From positions 42,471,411 to 42,535,410 of the forward strand of contig NC_087064.1 of the NCBI RefSeq assembly GCF_963678635.1: 64,000 nucleotides of DNA, written 5' to 3'. The stretch comes from Symsagittifera roscoffensis. Its lineage: Eukaryota; Xenacoelomorpha; Acoela; Convolutidae. The position numbers and the translations under genes were made by a program. Shown in pieces: positions 45,060-53,985 of the stretch. Below the pieces are notes generated by a model, which was not told where the DNA came from, made no database searches, and saw nothing but the letters and a program-made list of their open reading frames with translations. Each line of letters opens with the position of its first letter. Position 1 is the stretch's first letter.

Positions 45060-47957
45060 TCTTTATCCCAATATGATGCGGCGCCAAACCAAGCGGCAGC
45101 ACTTGCCGGATACACTGCCGGTTCTGCCGAATCATGCAGTGGAATCAAGTGCCCGATATCATCATGCAAAACAGTCATCGCTTCAACACGCGAATTGCCA
45201 CACATGGAAAAGCACAGCAGAGGCATATTACCTGGTGAAGTACCGGAAGCCTGGTTGACGTCACAGCGCAGGTTTACATGTGTGTGCCCCAAACTTGTAT
45301 CATGCGTACACCGCGATTCGCATAGTCGGAGCTGCAGTGCCCGGAACAGACACAAAACAGGGCAAGCCATATCAACAGAAATGCCATCTTTAGACGAAAT
45401 CATGACCTTGAAGCGGGCAACATTGAAGCACATCCCGAAACGAGCTCGTCAAAAGTTTGGAAAAGTACTCCATGATGTCCTTGCTCATGTCATATCTGTG
45501 AACGACGAAGACGCATGGACAAAACTGATGATGCTTCCCAAGTGCGTGCTACCTTCAAACAAAAGAGCTGGCAAAAAGCAAAACCTACCATCCATCGAAA
45601 AAATTTGTGACAGATGGGAAAAAGGAGACCACCTTGCATTATGGATTGACGCTAAGGAAACAGCGGAGAAGGCCAAACCCTTGAATACAAAGCAAACTAC
45701 TGACCAGCAGCAGCGGGATGCTCAGCTAGACGCCGCTCTCGCCGCCGCGGCAGACGGTCAATACGGCAGAGCTTGCCGCATTCTGACATCCACCGGAATT
45801 GCCCCCAACACAGAACGCACCTGGAATTTGCTTAAGTGTAAACATCCCCAAGCGCCAAAGCCCGAAATCGACAAAGAAGGCACAGAAGCGGTTCAATTGG
45901 AGTCTGGGTTCAACATGATTGAAGCAATCAGGAGCTTCCCTAAAGACACGGCGTGTGGCCCATCGGGATTGAGAGCCCAACATCTCATTGAAGCTCAAGA
46001 AGCCCAAGTCCCCGTCAGTATTGCAACTCAGTTGCGACATGTCGTGAACATCCTCCTTCGGGGGGCAGCTCCTGGACAACTATCTCCGTTTATCGCTGGA
46101 GCCTCTTTGACGGCACTGAAGAAACCGAACGACGACATCCGCCCCATCGCATCGGGCGAAATCCTTAGACGGCTAACGAGCAAATGCGCATGCACCAAAC
46201 TAAAAATTAAAGCTGCCAGGTTCTTCGAGCCTCTTCAATTTGGAGTGGCGTGTCCAGGAGGGGTTGAGAAGGTCACACACCGGCTGCGAAAAGTGATAGA
46301 AGAACACTGGCTGGACGAAGATTTCGTTGTATTCAAAGTTGACATGTACAACGCTTTCAACACCATGGACAGGCAACTGATCATGAACGAATGTAAACAT
46401 CACTTCCCAGAACTCCTCGCGTGGACAAAGTCCTGCTACGGCGAGCATCCCAAGCTCTGGCACGTGTTGGGCAGCCTCTTTTCAGAGCTCGGAGTCCAAC
46501 AGGGTGACCAACTAGGGCCCCTTATCTTTGCTCTTGCGCTACACTCCGTGGTCAACGACATAGACGCAGCATGCGAACTGCTCCTGCATTGTTGGTATCT
46601 CGACGACGGTGTGTTCTGCGGCAAAAGATCAGAAATAGAGAAAGTCTTAGAGATCCTGACCAACGCCACCGCAGTCACCGGCCTCTCAGTTAAACTCAGT
46701 AAATGTGAACTATATAGCAGATCGGACCTGTCGTGCTTTCCCGAGGCAATTGAGAAAAAGTACCACGAACCGAATTTACAAATGTTAGGGGCACCGATAG
46801 GCAGCGCGGAGTTCTGCAGGAACATCATCGCGGAGAAAGCAAAGGAATCGAACGAACTGTTGTCGAAATTGCCCGAGTTAGGAAACCCTCAAGTCTCCAC
46901 CATATTGCTCCGAACTTGCGCTTCATTCTGCAAACTCAGCCACCTCGCAAGATCAGTTCCTCCAGACGTCTCAGCTCCTGCACTGAAGAAGTTTGATGAC
47001 AGTGTCAGGAAATGTTTCGAAGAGAGCGTGGTCATAAACGCAACGGATCGAGCATGGACACAAGCACAACTACCGATACGATTCGGAGGATTCGGCCTGC
47101 GGTCGCTTGAAAACCACTGCAGCCCTGCATTCATAGCCTCACACAAATTCTCAATGGGTGCCGCATTTGACGCTCAGAAACTGGAAAGCGCACTTGAAAT
47201 TTTCAACAGCAGAATAGGAGACCATGAACCCCTCAGTTCGACTTCAGAGCTCATTCGCCAGAAACCGTTATCCGACTTGATTGACGAGCACAGTTTCCAC
47301 GAATTAGAAGAAACGTGCACGCTTGCTGAAAAAGTGAAGTTAACATCCTTGACTGAACCTCACAATGGAGACTGGATCCGCGCGCAGCCCTCAGAAGCGC
47401 TAGGCTTAGGCTTATCACCCAACGAGTTTAATGTTCTCACCAAATGGCGGCTCGGACTGGAAATTTTTCCATCTAACCAAACGTGCCCTCTTTGCCCAAA
47501 CGAGACACTTGACCAGTTTGCCCAGCACGCCTTAACATGTAAACGGGGCCCAGATGTTTGCAGACGACACAATGGCCTGCGCAACTCTATTGCCGACTAC
47601 TGTCGCAGAGCACAACTGAATCCCATTCTAGAAGCGGGAGCAGGGTTTCGCGATCAAACGCGCCCTGCAGACGTGCTCGTGCCAACGTGGAATCTCGGGA
47701 AGGATGCAGCCCTGGACATCACAGTTGTGAATCCGCTCAACGACACCAACATTGACGGAGCGATCGCAATTAGGGGTTCAGCAGCAGCGGCCGCGGCATC
47801 AAGAAAGCACGGCAATAACGACGCGAAGTGCCGGAAACTTGGCTGGGAGTGCCTTCCTATGGTAGTCACTTGCTATGGCGAGTGGGGAAGCGAGGCCATC
47901 GCATTCCTAGACCGCCTTGCATCTCGTGTGGCCATGCAAACAGCACGCCGGAGATGA
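45060..47957 (+). CDS. RT plus restriction-like endonuclease of the PHD retroelement
   Basis: About 965 codons open without a stop (first ATG 45195). Early: a C2H2 finger (CPISSC...HMEKH) and a second Cys/His cluster (CVCPKLVSC...HSRSC). RT: CGPSGLRAQHL, RPIASGEILRRL, VFKVDMYNAFNTMD (motif A), GVQQGDQLGPLIFALAL (motif B) and WYLDDG near 46596 (catalytic YLDD). C-terminus: a CPLCPNETLDQFAQHALTC knuckle near 47490, then RPADVLVPTW and ALDITVVNP near 47665-47735. These fit a PD-(D/E)XK nuclease, as in R2-like elements where a zinc knuckle precedes the nuclease. Such elements copy RNA at a nicked target (target-primed reverse transcription). GC and codon use are much richer than the neighbourhood, so the copy is young. 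Subfamily not named. Confidence 0.85.
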   Translation, partial: SLSQYDAAPNQAAALAGYTAGSAESCSGIKCPISSCKTVIASTRELPHMEKHSRGILPGEVPEAWLTSQRRFTCVCPKLVSCVHRDSHSRSCSARNRHKTGQAISTEMPSLDEIMTLKRATLKHIPKRARQKFGKVLHDVLAHVISVNDEDAWTKLMMLPKCVLPSNKRAGKKQNLPSIEKICDRWEKGDHLALWIDAKETAEKAKPLNTKQTTDQQQRDAQLDAALAAAADGQYGRACRILTSTGIAPNTERTWNLLKCKHPQAPKPEIDKEGTEAVQLESGFNMIEAIRSFPKDTACGPSGLRAQHLIEAQEAQVPVSIATQLRHVVNILLRGAAPGQLSPFIAGASLTALKKPNDDIRPIASGEILRRLTSKCACTKLKIKAARFFEPLQFGVACPGGVEKVTHRLRKVIEEHWLDEDFVVFKVDMYNAFNTMDRQLIMNECKHHFPELLAWTKSCYGEHPKLWHVLGSLFSELGVQQGDQLGPLIFALALHSVVNDIDAACELLLHCWYLDDGVFCGKRSEIEKVLEILTNATAVTGLSVKLSKCELYSRSDLSCFPEAIEKKYHEPNLQMLGAPIGSAEFCRNIIAEKAKESNELLSKLPELGNPQVSTILLRTCASFCKLSHLARSVPPDVSAPALKKFDDSVRKCFEESVVINATDRAWTQAQLPIRFGGFGLRSLENHCSPAFIASHKFSMGAAFDAQKLESALEIFNSRIGDHEPLSSTSELIRQKPLSDLIDEHSFHELEETCTLAEKVKLTSLTEPHNGDWIRAQPSEALGLGLSPNEFNVLTKWRLGLEIFPSNQTCPLCPNETLDQFAQHALTCKRGPDVCRRHNGLRNSIADYCRRAQLNPILEAGAGFRDQTRPADVLVPTWNLGKDAALDITVVNPLNDTNIDGAIAIRGSAAAAAASRKHGNNDAKCRKLGWECLPMVVTCYGEWGSEAIAFLDRLASRVAMQTARRR

Positions 47958-48331
47958 AGAACGCCATTTACACTCGGCTCAGCTGCCTATTAATGCGGTC
48001 GAACGCGCAGGCAATGCTGTCGAGAGGTGGACAAATAACGGCAGGTCGAATGGAATTATCAATTGGAGGCGACCCATCAGCGTAACCATATAGACAATAT
48101 ACCACTTTAGTGTCTGCCATCAGGAGCAATAGTTTTTGGCTTGTGCTGTTTGCGATTACGGACCTCTTGGTTTTCACTATATGACTGATAATGTATTTTT
48201 GTTTGCCTAGTTTGTTTATATTCAGTTTTTCAATGTTAAAAAAAGTCATTGTTTTGACTGTTAAACAAAAAAAAAAGAATTTAAATTATTTGTCATTTTA
48301 CCAAAAAAAAAAGCATATATATTTTTAGATG
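47958..48331 (+). other. Presumed 3' untranslated region of the PHD-RT element
   Basis: GC content falls step by step after the stop; two A-rich runs (near 48268-48280 and 48303-48312) could mark the 3' end. The second abuts the tRNA-like sequence at 48332. The exact end is not defined. Confidence 0.45.
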
Positions 48332-48405
48332 CCCCGCCGAGGATCGAGCCTCAAACATTATGTTCCCAAGTCGCGTACTTTACCCCTAGACTAAGGGAGA
48401 AGGGG
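48332..48405 (-). tRNA. tRNA-like sequence with Pro-type anticodon loop, probably pseudo
   Basis: 74 nt on the minus strand. The ends pair as an acceptor stem with one mismatch (CCCCTTC with GGCGGGG). A-box-like ttagtctaggggtaa, B-box-like ggctcgatcctc, a 4-bp T stem (GAGG/CCTC) and a cttggga loop, as in tRNA-Pro(UGG). The anticodon stem does not pair, so a working tRNA is unlikely. A T-rich run follows ~20 nt downstream. It lies just past the 3' end of the PHD-RT element. Confidence 0.4.
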
Positions 48406-48954
48406 TCCATAACGCGTCGAGATTCCTTAATCAAGCAAGATACACATACAAACAGAGGCGGATATATACACAGTTACATGACGAAAAAGTCCGGTTCGGA
48501 CGCAAACCCAGACCCGTCACCTGTAAGAAAGTAGTTTACAGGAAAAAGTGTAGTTCCCGATTACAATTCACTTGCTCTCGCCAGTAAGAATTATCTAACT
48601 ATCAAATCGTTCAGTGATTCTGTAAGCCAAGTTGGTTGATTTGAAATTGTCTTTGTTAATGCTTGCTCATCGCAAGCATTGCAACTTAATCGAATCCAGT
48701 TCACGACTACGCGGGCTTTATTGGGATGTGCTCTCGAATGCCGTGGTTTGTGCAACCTGGATTAAAAGATCTCCAAGGCCTTATATCCCTTCCTCTAGGG
48801 TGGTCGGAATAAAGCACTTGCATCAATAAATTAACGTTGAAACATATTCGGTTGAACATTAAAATCCTATAGTCATATAAATGTGCGTTTCGGGGCTATC
48901 AAATGACACCAAGCTACACCTTGAACTCAAAGACATAATTTATGCTCTGAAATC
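48406..48954. other. Intronic stretch, nothing recognised
   Basis: Moderately AT-rich; no repeat, exon or element identified between the tRNA-like sequence and the channel exon donor. Confidence 0.5.
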
Positions 48955-48960
48955 ACTCAC

Positions 48961-49128
48961 ATCGTATTTGTGTCCAAGCAAAGACATTTCTTCCATCGTA
49001 GCCATAATATACCATCGCATCTCGACTTGGTTCCCTAGAACTTTCTCGTAGTTTCGAAAATCATCTGTATCACGAGGCGAGGCCCACAAACTTACCTCTT
49101 TTTTCCAAACGCAGTTCTCGTCCACTCC
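48961..49128 (-). CDS. DEG/ENaC channel exon: end of LDLa module and entry to channel domain
   Basis: 168 nt, phase 0 at both ends. The acceptor is tttaaag; the donor is GAT/GTGAGT. It starts GVDENCVWKKE, which completes an LDL-receptor A module begun in the upstream exon (GKVDCFK-GVDENC). It then runs DFRNYEKVLGNQVEMRWYIMA and ends MSLLGHKYD, the block that in DEG/ENaC channels precedes the first conserved extracellular cysteine. An apparent GTAAG after KKE is not used: splicing it to the next AG would hit a stop, whereas reading through stays open. The next exon is 28083-28513, across the 20.4 kb intron. Confidence 0.85.
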
Positions 49129-49198
49129 CTTTAAAAAATTTTGAAAACTTTTTTACCAAGGAAAATCTGTAGTATAATGACAAACAGCTTCTGTTTAC

Positions 49199-49529
49199 CT
49201 TAAAGCAATCGACCTTCCCATCATACAGTTGATTGTTTGTGATATTTATCAGTTGATCACCCGAGAATAAGCTTCTGTATTGCTGAAACGTCGGATGATG
49301 ACACACAGTCTTGTTACTACTAGTTTTGTTGCTACTACCCCCACTCGGACAAGCGGGTCCGAATTCATCCGATAAATCCCTAGTACAGTCAATAAAACCG
49401 TCGCACATTTGTTCCTCGGAGATTTTTCGGTTGTGTGTGCAACAAATGAAACCCTTTTCATTAGTGTTAGGCCCACAATATTCACCTGCTTCGTCGGAAC
49501 CGTCCACACAGTCAAACTTACCATCGCAC
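49199..49529 (-). CDS. DEG/ENaC channel exon: LDL-receptor class A modules
   Basis: 331 nt. Acceptor tgtttcag; donor AAG/GTAAAC; a 70-bp intron separates it from the next exon. It encodes the second half of one LDLa module (CDGKFDCVDGSDE, the calcium-binding C-terminal signature), a second module with MCDGFIDCTRDLSDE and most of a third (YDGKVDCFK, completed by the next exon). A Ser/Asn linker SSNKTSSNKT has likely N-glycosylation sites. LDLa modules bind ligands extracellularly; here they would sit between TM1 and the channel's finger/palm region. The exon enters one base into a codon, so upstream exons (first half of the first module, TM1, N terminus) exist but were not found in the window. 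Confidence 0.88.
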
Positions 49530-49795
49530 CTGAAACAATCGCACTTAAACAAAAAATCATGATTATATCAGCTAAATATCCAACCTTCGGAAAGTAGAAA
49601 AGGTTATTACGAGTTAAATGCAATTATCTAAAACTACTAAAATAACAAATAACCTCGAAGTATCAATTAAACTCAAAGTACTACAATGTTTCCTACTATA
49701 TGAAGGCGACACGATAATTTTTCTGAGGGGAGAGGGGGGCGAACCTAATAAATTTCATAGCATGAATCGATTCGCAACAGGTTAAACTTTCCTAA
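49530..49795. other. Upstream intron of the channel gene
   Basis: AT-rich with no exon seen; ends where the Penelope-like fragment begins. Confidence 0.5.
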
Positions 49796-50158
49796 GCAAG
49801 CTCATTAAAACTACAATCATGTTTACCATCACTGAAGTCAGCATTTTCTAATGACCTCAAGTCAAGAGTGGTTTATAAACTGTCATGTAGTGGATGCACT
49901 TCCACCTATGTCGGACAAACTGTTCGACATTTGAGCACTAGAATTGAGGAACATAAGAAAGCAGACTCACCGGTAGGCCTCCACCTTCAGCAATGCCAAC
50001 TTGAGGGAAATAGCGCAGATCTTAGTTGGGAAATTATAGATAGGTCAAAAAACCAAACCAAATTGCTAACACTAGAGGCAATACATATCAGGAAAGAGAA
50101 ACCGGGCTTGAACACGCGCGATGAGTTTAGGAGCAGGGAGTTAACACTGAAAATTTAG
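49796..50158 (+). pseudogene. Penelope-like element, C-terminal GIY-YIG endonuclease, 5'-truncated
   Basis: Open from a stop near 49793 to the stop at 50158, with no ATG at the start; a truncated 3' part of a larger protein. It reads FSNDLKSRVVYKLSCSGC, then TYVGQTVRHLSTRIEEHKK (GIY-YIG core: VYKL...YVGQT with the downstream arginine and histidine) and ends EAIHIRKEKPGLNTRDEF. In Penelope-like elements this domain follows the RT and nicks the target. The CSGC cysteines match the zinc-binding version. No RT is attached. A possible hammerhead ribozyme lies ~260 bp downstream, consistent with the family. Confidence 0.75.
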
Positions 50159-50415
50159 TCCCAAAATATTTTTGGTTTTTTATTCAAAACGTACATGTCT
50201 AAATCGAAATTATGACTCAGAAACTTCCAGACAAATTAATTTTAAAATGTTTAATTAATTTTAGAGGTTAAGAGTATTTTAATCTTAATAGTAATTTAGA
50301 GGTCAACTGTGATTGGCTAATTTTTTATCATGATGGTTTAGAACCAAATTGTATGTGATTTATTGTAAATAACATTTGTAAATTGATGTTTTATCGTCAT
50401 TTAGAGTAGTTTATT

Positions 50416-50463
50416 GTAAAAATCCTGACGATGCACATAGTTGCGAAAACGTTTGAAATTTAC
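50416..50463 (+). ncRNA. Candidate hammerhead ribozyme of the Penelope-like element
   Basis: 48 nt with the conserved core in order: CTGACGA (50425-50431), then GAAA (50445-50448). Stem I pairs gtaaaaatc with gaaatttac (7 of 9 pairs). Stem III is the self-complementary AACGTT followed by T at the cleavage position. Stem II is short (gca/tgc) with one bulged T next to the core, so activity of this copy is doubtful. Hammerheads with tiny palindromic stem III are known in Penelope-like elements, where they act as dimers. Confidence 0.45.
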
Positions 50464-50762
50464 TTTTTAGCAAAAATTTCTTCAAGCTCATTAAGCGACC
50501 TACGGAGGAGATACTTCGTAGCAATTATACCAACGCTATATAAATACATCGACAAAATTTTATGAATAAATCAAGTCTATTTTAATACATCAAGAGAATT
50601 GTCAATTAATATCTACACTCCTCGATTACAGCACAGATAGAATTGTCTATGTTGGATGTATTTTTAAGTTTTGTGCACCCCCTAAAGCAGAAGATTGCAA
50701 ATCTTATTTTTGTTCTTATAGTTAATTGTGTCCGAGTATGATTCGTTCCGTTATTCGCTTAG

Positions 50763-51103
50763 TTACTCTGCTAGTTTCAGGACGGTTTTTGTAGAGCCTG
50801 GTGCTGCTCCTCCGGTACACGCAAAAATTAGTGGAACAAAGCTGCTGTGTTCCACATCCAGAATTCTTTGCTGGTATTTTAATGTTTTCATACTCTCATG
50901 ATACTTGTAGGCGTCAGATATAGTTTTAGGGCAGGATTTAGCATTGGGGTTGAAAATTTTTACATCGAAAAAGGTTCGGCTGAATCGGCCTCCCCAGAGT
51001 CCATTTGCCTTGATGTCAAGTCGAGCGTCATCTTCAGTAGTGGTTGTTTTGTTGTGAAAGTTTCGGCTCCATTTCAACATCATGGCATAATTCGTCCAGG
51101 AGT
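50763..51103 (-). pseudogene. PD-(D/E)XK-like nuclease end of retroelement copy 2
   Basis: Minus-strand frame with DDARLDIKANGLWGG...RTFFDVKIFNP and a C-terminal LDVEHSSFVPLIFACTGG. The ARLDI plus FFDVKIFN spacing fits the acidic and E/D-x-K positions of a restriction-like nuclease, and it follows a zinc-knuckle region as in R2-type proteins. The upstream part is separated by the transposon insertion at 51.1-51.8 kb. Copy 1 has lost most of this segment. Confidence 0.6.
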
Positions 51104-51111
51104 GTCGCAAG

Positions 51112-51789
51112 GGATTACATGTCAGTATTTAGACAACCGCGTATTCAGACTGGTCAGTATTTAGACAAATATTGTTTCAACCAATCAGAATTGAGACAAA
51201 GAAGAAATTAATAAATAATTATTATTTAGTTTGGATTCTTTATTTCTTTTCTCGATTCTGATTGGTTCATACCAGGGATTGCAATATATTGAATGATCAG
51301 ATATTAAATATTGAGACGATGTCAATTTTGAATTTTTAATATTGAGATATTGAAGGCTAGATATTGATATTGATATTGAATTTTTTGTAGATATTGAGAA
51401 AAAGAAATTCAAGATAACTTAATGGACTGACTAAGTCAAACAGTCAAACAGTCAACTCAACTCACTCAAGCATTAAAATTAAACAAATTAAACAAAAAAC
51501 ATTTACATTGCAAAAAAAACTAAACAAATTTAATTATATATTTCGAAATTCAATATTGAATTTGGTCTCTGGTATCTTAAAATAGTGATAATATTGAGAT
51601 ATTGAGCTTTTAGATATTGATATTGATAATGAAATTTCATCCTATTTGATATTGATATTGATATTGAATGGAAGATATTGATATTGAGCTCAATATATTG
51701 ATATTGTATTGAAATCCCTGGTTCATACAGTATTTGTCTAAATACTGACGAGTATGAATACGCAGCTGTCTAAATACTGGCTGCACTCC
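51112..51789. mobile_element. Non-autonomous TIR transposon inserted in RT copy 2
   Basis: Flanked by the direct repeat gtcgcaag (up to gtcgcaaggg) at 51104 and 51790; copy 1 of the host element has a single gtcgcaa here, so this is a target duplication of 8-10 bp. The ends are inverted repeats of about 60 bp sharing cagtatttagaca twice per end and a gcgtattca block. No transposase. It contains a second, nested element. Confidence 0.8.
51273..51720. mobile_element. hAT-like MITE nested in the preceding transposon
   Basis: 448 bp; termini CAGGGATT and AATCCCTG; perfect 8-bp target duplication gttcatac (51265-51272 and 51721-51728). The 8-bp duplication and CAGGG end are hallmarks of hAT elements. 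The interior is largely degenerate attgat/gatatt repeats. Confidence 0.85.
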
Positions 51790-53078
51790 GTCGCAAGGGT
51801 ATCGCGAATTTGAATATGTCTTAGCTGAGTCTATCCACCCTTGGGACAGTGTAGGAAATGGGTCAGTCTGAACGGTTGTCCACACTGGCGTGTATGTGTG
51901 GTGTTTGGTGGTTCCCATCCATATCTCAGATGTAATCCATCTTTAAACTCTGATTTAATGAGAGAAAATTTTTTTTCAGGGGGATCACGCTTAGCCAATT
52001 CGATGCTCCTTTCTGTGACGCTAGATATATTGTCAGTTTTTTCTCTGATGAGCAATTTTCCATAATTTTAGCCTTTTTTGAGAGTGTGATGTTCTGTTTC
52101 TTAATTTTGATGTTTCAATTTTTCAGAGTTTGTTCCGTTTCAGCTATTTCTGTGTCACTGTTTTCCAACGGATCACAAATGGCTCGTGACCACTCATAGT
52201 TTTTGGAAAAGTCCCTGTTACTGAGGAGGTCTAATCATCCAATTCTTAGTGGTAGTGCAAAAAGGTTGCGATCTTCATCGGTTATATGGTTTTTACCAGT
52301 AATACTAGGAGGTAGCTGCTGTCTTACGTTTTTATCAATTTCACCGATTTTCCTAAATGCTTCCGGAGTTTTTCTGGTTAGAAAACTTGATTGATTTTAA
52401 ACTCCCTTTGTTTAGCAGAAGTATGCATTTTGTGGTGATGTTTTAGCTATTTTGGAAAGCTCTTCAGTTAGGGTAGCTGTCTTTCCAATTTCGCTTTCCA
52501 TGTATTTATCGCATGCTGATGGTGTTCCTATGCCTGATCCAAAGACTCTAGAGCCGTCTAGCATTGTAATATTTGTGCCTTCTAATACTTTTACAGCGCT
52601 TTCCTGACGGTTTTTCTTTTCTATGAATTGACACTTAACGCTTCACATTGTATCCGAAAGCCTTTCCGTGCACATCCAGGTTGTCCATTACTGCGCGGAG
52701 ACTCTTAAGATCACCAGCAGAGCTTCCGTCATCTGCGTACCATTTTTGGGTGACATTTGGTTTTTGCTTCAGCTCAATCAGTGGGATTATCCCAATTCCG
52801 TACATACCCATTGCGAGGGGATCACTCTGCGTTGTGCCTTCGGTAGATGTCAAAACCGTGTTATTGACATACAAATTTGAGGGAGGTTTGTATGAGTTGG
52901 CCAGCGCATGATGTAGTGCTGGGCAGAGTATTTTTACATTTTTTAGAGCAAGTTCTCAATGGAGCGAGTTGAAGGCATTTTCTGAATCAATTAGTAGTAT
53001 GGCGTCCGTTTCCGGTTTCTCAAACTCGTTCCTCAAGCTGTGGATAGCATATTCGACTCCACACTTCTGGCCTAAGAA

Positions 53079-53985
53079 AGATTTCAATGATTACCAAAAA
53101 CTGATTAATGGAGGACTTGATCAACAAAGTGCGCTGAAAAAGTTGCGTATTCAATCAGTTCCACCAACAGGTTTTGAAATTTACTCTTATTTGAAAAACA
53201 TCTGGGAACAATACAGTATGATTACTTTCAAAGACTTCTTACAATGGTACAACAACAAAGATGTTTTTCCTACTCTTGAAGCTATGCAAAAAATGATAGA
53301 GTTTTACCATGATAAAGGAATTGACATGCTGAAACTTGGATGTACGCTTCCAAATGTTGCAAATATCTGCTTACACAAGTCGACAAATCACAAATGTTAC
53401 CCGTTCTTTGAAGGAGATAAGGATTTATGTCAGAAAATTAGAGAAGACATGACTGGTGGTCCATCAATAGTTTTTACGAATGGTTTGATAGTCCAGACAA
53501 GCTTGACTGTACGGAATTGCCTCCATATGAAGCCTTTTTCAGCAACAACAACATTTGAGACATCACAACACTCTCGAAAAAGATTTCAACGATTACCAAA
53601 AAATTGTTAATGGAGGACTTGATCAACAAAGTGCGCTGAAAAAGTTACGTATTCACTGAGTTATACCAACATGTTTCGAAAATTCCTCTTATTTGAAAAG
53701 CATCTGAGAATAGCACAGCATGATCACTTTCAAAGACTTCTTACGATGGTATAACGACTAAGATGTTGTTCCTACTCTTGATGCTATGCAAAAAATGATA
53801 GAGTTTTACCATGATGAGGGAATTGACATGTTGAAACTGGGATTCACGCTTCAAAATCTTGCAATTATCTGATAACACAAATCTACAAATCACAAATTCT
53901 ACCAGTTCTTTGAAGTAGACAAGGATTTTTGTGAGAAAATTCGAGAAGACGTGACAGGTAGTCCGCCAATAGTTTTTAGACGAAA
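53079..53985 (+). repeat. Tandem duplication inside the polymerase
   Basis: The segment starting aaagatttcaa(t/c)gattacc at ~53079 recurs at ~53578 and remains similar to about 53985 (both encode ITFKDFL(Q/R)WYN and MQKMIEFYHD). The second copy carries stops and substitutions, so the event is not recent. Confidence 0.85.

Larger units (their letters stand above)
28514..48960 (-). other. 20.4-kb transposon-filled intron of the channel gene
   Basis: Donor GTGAGT at the 48960 side and acceptor cttgtttgtttag at the 28514 side. Both flanking exons are in phase 0 and the joined peptide reads smoothly through a conserved DEG/ENaC block. Inside lie a BEL/Pao element, a gag-like ORF, LINE and copia remnants and two different RT/nuclease elements, in both orientations. 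The stretch 28514-29315 shows no gene of its own apart from broken gag-like frames from about 28980. Confidence 0.75.
50528..53078 (-). mobile_element. RT/PD-(D/E)XK-nuclease retroelement, copy 2 (interrupted, 5'-truncated)
   Basis: Matches copy 1 (40403-42195) along its length. It retains the YADD block (52874-52635), the Cys knuckle (51900-51840) and the nuclease end (51103-50763). It is broken at 51104-51797 by two nested DNA transposons and cut at 53078, where it changes abruptly into Polinton polymerase sequence. Several frameshifts occur between 52.6 and 51.8 kb. Confidence 0.8.

Noticed and set aside
45002-47869. Antisense open frames within the PHD-RT element
   Set aside because: Shadows of the long RT/nuclease frame; no domains.
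49096-49128. A 33-nt microexon ending at GTAAG after KKE
   Set aside because: Splicing from that GTAAG to the next AG puts a stop ten codons later; reading through gives an open, family-like sequence.
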